A stretch of DNA of 6,346 nt, from NCBI GenBank assembly GCA_937864375.1, contig CALMJO010000356.1:1-6346 (forward strand), in the 5' to 3' direction. The notes below the pieces were generated by a model. That model was not told where the DNA came from. It saw only the letters and a list, made by a program, of their open reading frames with translations, and did no database searches. How positions within the stretch are numbered: the stretch's first letter is position 1; each line of letters starts with the position of its first letter. A program made the translations under genes and the position numbers. This document shows positions 1-5,013 of the stretch, in pieces. The DNA is from an uncultured Spirochaetota bacterium. GTDB lineage: Bacteria; Spirochaetota; UBA4802; UBA5368.

Positions 1-48
1 CGAGATCTAGTACGGTCTCGTGGGCTCGGAGATGTGTATAAGAGACAG
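1..48 (+). other. Illumina/Nextera adapter, non-genomic contig edge
   Basis: This is sequencing-library DNA, not genome. Bases 1-6 (CGAGAT) match the end of the Illumina P7 adapter. Bases 7-14 (CTAGTACG) match a Nextera i7 index, N702 as I remember the set. Bases 15-29 (GTCTCGTGGGCTCGG) followed by the 19-bp Tn5 mosaic end at 30-48 (AGATGTGTATAAGAGACAG) make the read-2 transposase adapter. The three parts abut in exactly the order of a Nextera library molecule, so chance is excluded. The adapter stays open in frame with the gene that follows and supplies a false GTG start at 34 and a false N-terminus MYKRQ. On the other strand it encodes the equally false peptide ending in EPTRPY. Genomic sequence begins at 49. 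Confidence 0.98.
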
Positions 49-672
49 CCGCGCATGATCCCCGTCGTCGCGGAGCATTACCGAACCCTCGCGGAGGACC
101 TGTCGGTGATGCGACCCTTCGCCATGGACGGGAAGGAAGAGACCCTGATCCGCGTGATGGAGGAGAGCGGCATCATGAATCTGCCCCACGTTTCCGCTAT
201 GGTGCGCGACACGATAAGCCTCACCATGATGGCCGCGGGCGTCAAGACAAACGTTATTCCCGATCACGCGACCGCGGAGCTGGATATTCGCCTGCTCCCG
301 GGGCAGACGGTGGAAAGGATGATCGAGATACTCAGGGAAGCGTTCGCCGACGGGGAGATCGAGATTGACCGCTCACGGGCGATGGAGGCGAGCGAGTCCC
401 CCATCGACAATCCCTATTACGGCATAATCAGGGATGTGATGCGTGAATCATATCCGGAAAGCATAGTCGCCCCGGTGATGATGACGGGGACCTCGGACTC
501 AAGGTTCTTCCGGGAGAAGGGCATCCCCTCGTACGGGGTATTCCCGATTTTAATTCCCATAGATAACCTGGGGATGGTGCATGGAATCGACGAGAAAATA
601 TCACTGGAAAATATCGATCGCGGGGTTGAGGTTCTCGTAGCGCTGGTGCGCCGCTTGTGCGCGGTCGGCTGA
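49..672 (+). CDS. M20-family metallopeptidase, C-terminal fragment (5' end missing)
   Basis: This is the last ~207 residues of a zinc-dependent M20/M25/M40-type peptidase or amidohydrolase (carboxypeptidase, aminoacylase or dipeptidase group). These enzymes remove a terminal amino acid or an acyl group from an N-acylated amino acid or peptide. The segment NVIPDHATAELDIRLLPG, coded at about 250-303, is the typical core of the inserted dimerisation domain. The stretch TGTSDSRFF, starting at about 484, and HGIDE at 580-594 are the usual C-terminal catalytic-domain motifs, and the His at 580-582 is the expected last metal ligand. Family members are usually 400-480 residues, so the N-terminal half with the other metal ligands (HxD, D, EE) lies beyond the contig edge. 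Nothing suggests a broken gene; the truncation comes from the assembly. The reading frame entering from the adapter is artificial, so no true start is visible. The substrate cannot be told from this half. It converges on the amidohydrolase gene at 897-2510. Confidence 0.93.
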   Translation, partial: PRMIPVVAEHYRTLAEDLSVMRPFAMDGKEETLIRVMEESGIMNLPHVSAMVRDTISLTMMAAGVKTNVIPDHATAELDIRLLPGQTVERMIEILREAFADGEIEIDRSRAMEASESPIDNPYYGIIRDVMRESYPESIVAPVMMTGTSDSRFFREKGIPSYGVFPILIPIDNLGMVHGIDEKISLENIDRGVEVLVALVRRLCAVG

Positions 673-730
673 GCCGCGGCCCGGGGAAAAAGCGGGGCAG
701 ACGCACTTCCGGTCGGCCCCAGGAGGATTT

Positions 731-859
731 GTGAATTTTATAGCGCTCCAATTGGGGCCGTTTTGCCTGGAAAGGGCGGCTATCCGGATGATGTTACTTC
801 CAGGAGGAAGGGTTTTGTCGGGGAACTTTTCCCCGGAAAGAGGACGTGGTTTCCTGTAA
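731..859 (+). CDS. possible 42-residue small ORF (weak)
   Basis: A GTG at 731 is preceded by a perfect AGGAGG at 721-726 with a 4-base gap and opens a 42-codon frame ending in TAA at 857-859. The peptide begins MNFIALQLGPFCLERAA and has no recognisable domain, no clear signal peptide and no membrane helix. It lies 58 bases after the M20 stop codon, on the same strand. The strong ribosome-site match is the only argument for it. The sequence also overlaps hairpin-forming DNA (819-835), and codon use is unremarkable. It could equally be a chance frame in a terminator region. Confidence 0.18.
   Translation: MNFIALQLGPFCLERAAIRMMLLPGGRVLSGNFSPERGRGFL
819..835. repeat. 7-bp hairpin in the convergent intergenic region
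   Basis: A perfect inverted repeat, CGGGGAA (819-825) and TTCCCCG (829-835), has a 3-base loop. It lies between the convergent M20 and amidohydrolase genes. Neither side is followed by a clear run of T, so a classical intrinsic terminator is not supported. It may still protect or end the transcripts. A looser pair, CCTGGAA (766-772) with TTCCAGG (798-804), lies just upstream. Confidence 0.35.
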
Positions 860-874
860 TTTTCCCGCCGGTCG

Positions 875-898
875 AGGGGCGCATGACCATGCGCCCCT
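875..898 (-). terminator. 10-bp perfect hairpin over the amidohydrolase stop codon
   Basis: AGGGGCGCAT (875-884) and ATGCGCCCCT (889-898) pair perfectly around a 4-base loop, a very stable GC-rich stem. The TAG stop of the minus-strand amidohydrolase (897-899) sits partly inside the stem. The position, directly at the gene's 3' end, suggests a transcript-end structure. No U-tract follows on the minus strand (the next bases read CGACCGGCGGGAAAA), so it may be a processing or RNA-protecting hairpin rather than a true intrinsic terminator. Confidence 0.42.
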
Positions 899-2510
899 AG
901 GACGACATTGGTCGTATGACTATACCCGCCATTATTTTTGGATTCGCCTTCCCCTTTTTCACGACGACCTTCCCGTTCACGATCACGTAGTCGATCCCGT
1001 CCGGGCGCGCGCTGGACGCCTCCGGGGTCGTGTTGTCCCTGATCGCGACCGGGTCGAACACGGTGACGTCGGCGGCGAGTCCCTTTTTGAGAACGCCACG
1101 GTCCCCGATCTTCATGCGTTCGGCGTTCCTGCCGGTCATGCGGTGGACGGCGTCCTCGATCGTGATGTTCCCGGTTTCCCGCGCGATCTGCAGAAAGCGC
1201 GGGAAGCAGCCGAACGCGGCCGGGTTCTGCAGGCCACTGGGCTCCAGCCAAGCGTCGGTCATGAAGTGCGAGGCGCGGTGCCGCATGAGCTCCCGGACGA
1301 TGTGCGCGTTGCTGTACTTGTAGATGAGCAGTCTCGCCGTGCTGTTGCTGTGCTTCGCGATGTCGATGTAATTGTCGAAGTCGGTCATGCCGCGCGCGCG
1401 GGCGATGTCGCGCAGGAACATGCCGTTGTAGCGGTCGAGCTCCGGGTGGTTCGCCGACGCGAGCTGCATGTCGGCCATGTTGAAGCCCAGGAGCGCGAAC
1501 GAGATCTTCATGAGGAGTTTCGTCTTCTTTAAAAGCTTTTCGTTCGTGTACGCCCCGGGCACCTCGGCCATGAACCACTCGGGAAGAATGCCGGTGATGA
1601 CCGTCGCCCCGCAGTGGTGCGCGTAGGTGTCGAAGCGTACGTCCACGCCGTCGTCGATGGCGCTGTCGATGAGCGCGAGCGCCCTGTCGAGCGTCTTCCA
1701 CGTGCGCGCACCAACGAAGATCAGGTGCGAGATCTGCAGGCGCACGCCCGTTTTGCGCGCGAGGTCCAGGAACTCCTTGAGCGCGATGAGGTTGTGCGCC
1801 TCCCCGAAGGGCTTGAGGGGATACGCCCCGGAGACAGATGAAAAGGCGCGCACATGCACGGTTACGATGCCGTCGCGCTTTTTCACGAGCCTGGCGATCT
1901 CTTCCTGCTCGGAGGCCGTGGTGAAGATGTCGGGCGCGTAGCCCATTCCGAACGACACGCCGGGCGCACCCTGCTCCATGGCCTCGCCGGCGAGCCGGAG
2001 AACCTGCTTCATCTCGTCGGCGGTCATGTGCGAGGGATCGTGGCCCTTTATGGAGGTGCGCGTGGTCCCATGGCCGCAGAGGCTTATCAGATTGGCGCGC
2101 ATGCCCTTCTTCGTGATGTGCGCGTAGAACTGGGCGAGCGTGTCCCATTTGAGGCCGTGATGGCCCGCCTTGAACAGATTGTCCTCCAGGAGCGCGCGGT
2201 ACTTCGTGCCCTTTTTGAACACCGATGCACTGAAGCCGCAGTTACCGGCGACGAAGGCGGTGATGCCCTGTTCCAGGAAGGGCGTGATGAATTCGGGCCT
2301 GTCCGGCGAGGGGAAGAACCAGTCGTTGTGCGAATGGAGGTCGATGAATCCCGGGGCTATTGCCTTCCCCGCGCAGTCGACGGTTTCGCACTTCGCGGCG
2401 ATCGCGCGCGGCGAGACTTCCGCGATCTTCCCGTTCTTGATCAGGAGATTTCCCGTGTATCCCTTCGCGCCGGTTCCGTCGATTATCAGGCCGTTCTTGA
2501 GCAGCAGCAT
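897..2510 (-). CDS. N-acyl-D-amino-acid deacylase family amidohydrolase
   Basis: This is a complete 537-residue metal-dependent amidohydrolase of the D-aminoacylase type, which hydrolyses N-acyl-D-amino acids to a D-amino acid and a carboxylate. The N-terminal beta-sandwich part (about 1-50, with KNGLIIDGTG) leads into APGFIDLHSHND, with metal-ligand histidines H59 and H61. VAGNCGFS gives C91, the cysteine ligand that marks this family. GVSFGMGYAPD (184-194), VHVRA (H219), ISHLI (H262) and MTDA (D419) occupy the expected catalytic positions. The C-terminus has the family signature DRGVLKKGLAADVTVFDP followed by GIDYVIVNG. All key residues are present and the length is normal (about 480-540). 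The ATG at 2510-2508 has GAGGT (2520-2516) five bases upstream. The gene lies 161 bases downstream of cobO on the same strand, but hairpins in the gap argue against simple co-transcription. There is no signal peptide, so it is probably cytoplasmic. The family also contains dihydroorotase-like and other N-acyl hydrolases, so the exact substrate is open. Confidence 0.93.
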   Translation of the reverse strand: MLLLKNGLIIDGTGAKGYTGNLLIKNGKIAEVSPRAIAAKCETVDCAGKAIAPGFIDLHSHNDWFFPSPDRPEFITPFLEQGITAFVAGNCGFSASVFKKGTKYRALLEDNLFKAGHHGLKWDTLAQFYAHITKKGMRANLISLCGHGTTRTSIKGHDPSHMTADEMKQVLRLAGEAMEQGAPGVSFGMGYAPDIFTTASEQEEIARLVKKRDGIVTVHVRAFSSVSGAYPLKPFGEAHNLIALKEFLDLARKTGVRLQISHLIFVGARTWKTLDRALALIDSAIDDGVDVRFDTYAHHCGATVITGILPEWFMAEVPGAYTNEKLLKKTKLLMKISFALLGFNMADMQLASANHPELDRYNGMFLRDIARARGMTDFDNYIDIAKHSNSTARLLIYKYSNAHIVRELMRHRASHFMTDAWLEPSGLQNPAAFGCFPRFLQIARETGNITIEDAVHRMTGRNAERMKIGDRGVLKKGLAADVTVFDPVAIRDNTTPEASSARPDGIDYVIVNGKVVVKKGKANPKIMAGIVIRPMSS

Positions 2511-2550
2511 GGCGTACCTCGCATTCGTAGTGGAGTTGACTGATCGTGCG

Positions 2551-2569
2551 GCAGGGCGCGCGGCCCTGC
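2551..2569. repeat. 7-bp GC-rich hairpin upstream of the amidohydrolase
   Basis: GCAGGGC (2551-2557) and GCCCTGC (2563-2569) form a perfect stem around GCGCG. It lies about 40 bases before the amidohydrolase start, so it would fall in the 5' leader of that gene if transcription starts upstream. It could be a leader structure or the last of a series of cobO 3' hairpins. No T-run follows on either strand. Confidence 0.35.
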
Positions 2570-2601
2570 GACTATGGTGAGCGAACGCTCGTCAATTGCA
2601 A

Positions 2602-2623
2602 GCCAAATTGAAAGACATTTGGC
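2602..2623. repeat. 7-bp hairpin between cobO and the amidohydrolase
   Basis: GCCAAAT (2602-2608) and ATTTGGC (2617-2623) are perfect inverted arms with an 8-base loop. It stands in an AT-richer patch directly next to the GC-rich hairpin at 2626-2664. On the minus strand it follows that hairpin, about 50 bases after the cobO stop. It could be a transcript-end element or a protein-binding palindrome. Confidence 0.35.
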
Positions 2624-2625
2624 GC

Positions 2626-2664
2626 GGGGCGCCGAGCGGCTTTCCGGCGTTCGAGGCGCGCCCC
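2626..2664 (-). terminator. GC-rich hairpin just downstream of cobO
   Basis: GGGGCGC (2626-2632) pairs with GCGCCCC (2658-2664), with a 25-base inner region that itself can pair weakly. It begins 7 bases past the cobO TGA on the minus strand, the position of a terminator. The bases that follow on the minus strand are not T-rich, so efficient intrinsic termination is doubtful. The right arm contains the 8-base palindrome GGCGCGCC. Confidence 0.35.
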
Positions 2665-2671
2665 GGGTCGA

Positions 2672-3211
2672 TCAGTACTCGATGCCCTTCCGCCCGTCCA
2701 CGCCCGCCGTGTAGTAGTGCTTCACCTCGCGCATCTCGGTCACCAGGTCGCAGGCGTCCACGAGCTCCTGCGGCGCGCCGCGCCCGGTGAGGACGAGCTC
2801 CATCCCGGCGGGCTTCGCCTTCACGATTTCGAGTATCTCGTCCAGGGTCACGAGCTTGAATAGGAGCGCGGTGACGATTTCGTCCAGTACCAGTATATCG
2901 ATGGAAGAATAGGTGAGCGCTTCGCGGGAGCGAGCGACGGCGCTTCGCGCGTGGAGATAGTGCTCCTTCGCGTCCTCGCCCTCGGTCACGCAGAACTCCG
3001 CGCTTCCGTGCTGCTCGATCGTGACGAGCCCGCCCAGCATCTTCGCCGCGTCGAGCTCCCCGTAGTGCTGGCCCTTCATGAACTGTATGAAGTGCGTGCG
3101 CAGTCCCGATCCGGCCGCGCGCATCGCGAGACCCAGCGCCGCGGTGGTTTTTCCCTTTCCGTGTCCCGTGAAAAGCTGTACGCATCCCCGTTCAAGCCTG
3201 TCGGCGACCAT
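2672..3211 (-). CDS. cobO: cob(I)alamin adenosyltransferase (CobO/BtuR type)
   Basis: This cytoplasmic enzyme transfers the 5'-deoxyadenosyl group of ATP to cob(I)alamin or cobinamide, giving the adenosyl-corrinoid coenzyme in B12 synthesis and salvage. Residues 16-23 (GHGKGKTT) are the P-loop characteristic of the CobA/BtuR/CobO family. THFIQFMKG (about 39-47), LVLDE (107-111), LTGRG (141-145) and the C-terminal KGIEY are all typical, and the length (179 residues) is normal. The start is ambiguous. A strong GGAGG at 3227-3223 lies only 2 bases before a TTG (3220-3218, which would give 182 residues) but 11 bases before the ATG at 3211-3209. I chose the ATG because 2 bases is too short for initiation. 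No other cobalamin genes are visible nearby, so a salvage role is plausible. A promoter-like sequence lies at 3270-3243. Confidence 0.95.
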   Translation of the reverse strand: MVADRLERGCVQLFTGHGKGKTTAALGLAMRAAGSGLRTHFIQFMKGQHYGELDAAKMLGGLVTIEQHGSAEFCVTEGEDAKEHYLHARSAVARSREALTYSSIDILVLDEIVTALLFKLVTLDEILEIVKAKPAGMELVLTGRGAPQELVDACDLVTEMREVKHYYTAGVDGRKGIEY

Positions 3212-3239
3212 ATTGATCAATTCCTCCGATAGTTATCGG
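3212..3239 (-). promoter_or_regulatory. two palindromes in the cobO leader around the ribosome site
   Basis: ATTGATCAAT (3212-3221) is a perfect 10-base palindrome lying between the cobO Shine-Dalgarno and its ATG. CCGATA-GT-TATCGG (3226-3239) is a perfect 6-bp-arm repeat overlapping the first bases of the GGAGG and the predicted transcription start. The second would suit an operator better than an RNA hairpin, because transcription should begin at about 3236. No regulator can be named, and the leader is far too short for a cobalamin riboswitch. Confidence 0.3.
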
Positions 3240-3242
3240 CGG

Positions 3243-3270
3243 AGCCTAGCACATAGCGGCTCAAAGTCAA
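3243..3270 (-). promoter_or_regulatory. cobO: probable sigma-70-type promoter for cobO
   Basis: On the minus strand, TTGACT (3270-3265) matches the -35 consensus at five of six bases. A 16-base spacer separates it from TAGGCT (3248-3243), a poorer -10 that is preceded by TG one base away (extended -10). Transcription would start near 3236, giving a leader of about 25 bases with the GGAGG at 3227-3223. Confidence 0.45.
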
Positions 3271-3350
3271 GGATTGTGCCGGTCCTGAGCGCGGAAGAAA
3301 TTTTTGTTTCCCTGCGGGCATGGCCGTGTACCATGTGTCGGGGAGCGTTC

Positions 3351-4289
3351 ATGGATATCCGGCTCAGGTTCATAGTCTTCCAGGCGATTATTTTTGGTCC
3401 CTTCATAGCGGGCTTTCTCGTGAAGCGGCGCTTCGCCGTGTCCCAGGAATTCACCCGCTCGCTCATCCGCGTGAACCTGGCGAGCGTGGAGCCGGCCCTG
3501 GTGCTCTGGAGCGTGTGGGGGATCGAGCTTTCCCGTGAACTGGTCGCGCTTCCCGCCGCAGGGCTGTTGCTTTCGTTCGCAGGGCTCGCGTACGGATTTC
3601 CCGCGGCGCGCATGCTCGCACTCGACGGCGCGCGTGCGACGATGTTCCGCATAAGCGCGATGCTTGCCAACCACGGGTTCACCCTGGGAGGCTTTGTCTG
3701 CTTCCTTCTCCTGGGCGAACAGGGGCTTGCCTACGCGTTCATCTTCGTGTCATACTTCCTGCCGTTCATGTTTCTCGTCGTCTTCCCTTTATCCGCGCGT
3801 CTCGCGCATGCCGAGCCGGGCGCGACTGACGCGCCCATCCTGTTCAGCGTGCAGAACATGCCGCTCGCGGCCATCGTAATCGCGCTTCTCCTGCGGGCAG
3901 CCGGGGTTCCCCGTCCCGACGTATGGTTCCCCACGGAGCCGCTGCTGCTGCTGTCGGTGGCGGTATATTATTTCACCCTGGGCGTGAACTTCACCCAGGG
4001 CGATGTGCGCTCCTCGTGGAAGGAGATTTCCTTCATGAGCGCCATCAAGTTCGTCCTGGTGCCGTTCGCGGCCTTCGCGGCGCTCGAGTTCGCGGGGCTT
4101 CACGGCACTGTGCGGGCGGTCATACAGGTACAGTCCTTCATGCCGGCCGCGATCTACTCGGTGGTCGTGTCGGTTTTATTTAGCCTGGACGCGCGCCTTG
4201 CGTCGGGGCTCTTTGTGGGAACCTCGGTTGCGTTTCTCGCGGTCGTACTTCCCTTGATGATTCTGGGAGCGCGCATGCTGGGATTTTAA
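3351..4289 (+). CDS. AEC-type (auxin efflux carrier family) permease
   Basis: This is a 312-residue integral membrane protein with ten predicted helices at roughly 8-25, 40-60, 66-90, 98-122, 126-152, 165-190, 200-220, 230-255, 262-284 and 285-310. They form two sets of five, as in the AEC/bile-acid-transporter fold. The helix-4 region AMLANHGFTLGGF resembles the 'SNTGFLGLP' crossover segment of AEC carriers. The penultimate helix begins VQSFMPAAIY, like the 'AMP' motif near the family's C-terminus. AEC carriers move organic acids or similar small anions across the inner membrane; the substrate here is unknown. The ATG at 3351 has GGGGAG (3340-3345) five bases upstream. The frame stays open far upstream, but that extension overlaps cobO antisense and lacks a ribosome site. 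The ATG at 3333 is a weaker alternative. The gene is divergent from cobO and ends 13 bases before the convergent gene at 4303-4776. Family assignment rests on motif memory and topology only. Confidence 0.8.
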   Translation: MDIRLRFIVFQAIIFGPFIAGFLVKRRFAVSQEFTRSLIRVNLASVEPALVLWSVWGIELSRELVALPAAGLLLSFAGLAYGFPAARMLALDGARATMFRISAMLANHGFTLGGFVCFLLLGEQGLAYAFIFVSYFLPFMFLVVFPLSARLAHAEPGATDAPILFSVQNMPLAAIVIALLLRAAGVPRPDVWFPTEPLLLLSVAVYYFTLGVNFTQGDVRSSWKEISFMSAIKFVLVPFAAFAALEFAGLHGTVRAVIQVQSFMPAAIYSVVVSVLFSLDARLASGLFVGTSVAFLAVVLPLMILGARMLGF

Positions 4290-4292
4290 CAC

Positions 4293-4318
4293 GCCCGGCC
4301 GTTTACCCGGGAGCGGGC
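4293..4318. terminator. hairpin between convergent genes, weak bidirectional terminator
   Basis: GCCCG (4293-4297) pairs with CGGGC (4314-4318). An alternative inner stem pairs CCCGG (4294-4298) with CCGGG (4307-4311). On the plus strand a moderately T-rich stretch (TGGATTATTGTT) follows, and on the minus strand GTGTTAAAAT follows. It covers the stop codon of the minus-strand gene (4303-4305), so the two convergent genes share it. Confidence 0.4.
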
Positions 4319-4776
4319 TGGATTATTGTTCGGTGGTCGACCGGGAAACCCCAGTAGATTTTCCAGCAGACGGCACCTTCAAGCGTCTGGAGGGAAAATA
4401 CGTGATGTTTGAATGGATAGTTATCGGCATCTTCTTCTGTTTTCGCGGAAGTCATGGCTTTCAATACGGCCCATAAATGTCGCTGGACCGCGATCGCAAT
4501 AAGGCGGGAGACAGAGCACCGGTAAAATTTCCGCATCTCCTGGAAAAAGTCATACTCCCTCTGATAAATAGAAAAGTGAACCGGCCTCCAGCCCGTCTTC
4601 GCATCATCCTGGTAGCGCACGCGGCCGGACGATGCCGTACGACGTGCATGCTCTTTCATCATCCGCCCCATGATCTCGACGATTAGAGCGGTGCGTGTCA
4701 CCCTGAGCATCTCGGCTGCGCGGTCGAGATGCTCAATGTGCTCCTCGCGCAGGCGCGCCGTCGTTTCGATTTTCAT
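4303..4776 (-). CDS. putative tandem ribbon-helix-helix DNA-binding protein
   Basis: This is a 157-residue protein of no family I can name. Residues 2-43 read as a ribbon-helix-helix (RHH, Arc/CopG fold) unit: strand KIETTAR, helix A about 11-25, a turn at VT, and helix B about 28-43 (TALIVEIMGRMMKEH). Residues 64-105 repeat the plan: strand RPVHFSI, helix A about 72-86, and helix B about 88-105 (VSRLIAIAVQRHLWAVL). A charged linker (44-63) joins them. RHH proteins normally dimerise to build the two-stranded DNA-contacting sheet, so one chain with two units could be a built-in dimer. Residues 119-157 form an aromatic tail with CWKIYWGFP (137-145), which I do not recognise. The ATG at 4776 has GAGG seven bases upstream. 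There is no toxin gene beside it; its neighbours are a convergent permease and a divergent lipoprotein operon. G+C is about 50-55%, below its neighbours. The RHH call is from pattern only. Confidence 0.68.
   Translation of the reverse strand: MKIETTARLREEHIEHLDRAAEMLRVTRTALIVEIMGRMMKEHARRTASSGRVRYQDDAKTGWRPVHFSIYQREYDFFQEMRKFYRCSVSRLIAIAVQRHLWAVLKAMTSAKTEEDADNYPFKHHVFSLQTLEGAVCWKIYWGFPVDHRTIIQPAPG
4704..4735. repeat. 11-bp perfect inverted repeat inside the RHH-protein gene
   Basis: TGAGCATCTCG (4704-4714) and CGAGATGCTCA (4725-4735) are perfect inverted arms with a 10-base loop. It lies about 40-70 bases into the coding sequence of the minus-strand gene at 4303-4776, over the codons for the first helix (EHLDRAAEML). 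In mRNA it would fold into a stable stem near the 5' end. As DNA it could be a two-fold binding site for the encoded protein. Part of it may be a by-product of repeated Glu-His/Met-Leu codons. Confidence 0.5.
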
Positions 4777-5013
4777 TCAGTCACCTCGTAACATTGAAGC
4801 TTGTCGTGATGTATACGGTCGGGGAGCCGTGTTGAAGAATAAAATATCGGCTAATCGCAGCGCCCGTCGGGCAGTGCCATGCGGTGGATAATGTCCCGAC
4901 CGGCGGTCGTGCAGCACGGCAGGATCCAAAAAAATTGCTCATGCGCGGTGAAAAGTGTTCATCCCCGGTCGCGCCCGCGCGTAGAAACTGCAGCAGCACC
5001 GATTGGAGGTTGG
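4777..5013. other. divergent intergenic region, no gene seen
   Basis: These 237 bases separate the start of the minus-strand RHH-like gene from the start of the first lipoprotein. They must hold promoters for both directions, but I find no convincing -35/-10 pair. TATACA on the minus strand near 4810-4820 is a possible -10, with a poor -35. An AT-rich patch lies at about 4828-4855. Small palindromes occur, for example CGTGCAGCACG at about 4908-4918. The frame of the lipoprotein stays open back to an ATG at 4879, without a ribosome site. Confidence 0.5.

Noticed and set aside
30..48. Tn5 mosaic end as evidence of a transposon
   Set aside because: It is continuous with the Illumina read-2 adapter and index, so it comes from tagmentation library preparation and not from a resident element.
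601..2148. Long minus-strand open frame rich in Arg, His and Gly
   Set aside because: It is a high-GC shadow of the amidohydrolase gene in another frame. Its composition is unnatural and it matches no family, whereas the overlapping frame has all catalytic motifs.
3218..3220. TTG start for cobO
   Set aside because: It is only two bases from the GGAGG, too close for normal initiation; the in-frame ATG at 3211 is a better fit, though the difference is only three residues.
3078..3350. N-terminal extension of the permease
   Set aside because: The frame is open but runs antisense through the start of cobO and has no ribosome site. The ATG at 3351 has a good site and begins just before the first membrane helix.
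3221..3350. Cobalamin riboswitch between cobO and the permease
   Set aside because: The gap is too short, and no B12-box-like conserved sequence is seen; the predicted cobO leader is only about 25 bases.
4303..4776. Toxin-antitoxin module with the RHH-like protein as antitoxin
   Set aside because: No small toxin-like gene lies adjacent on the same strand; the neighbours are a convergent permease and a divergent lipoprotein gene.
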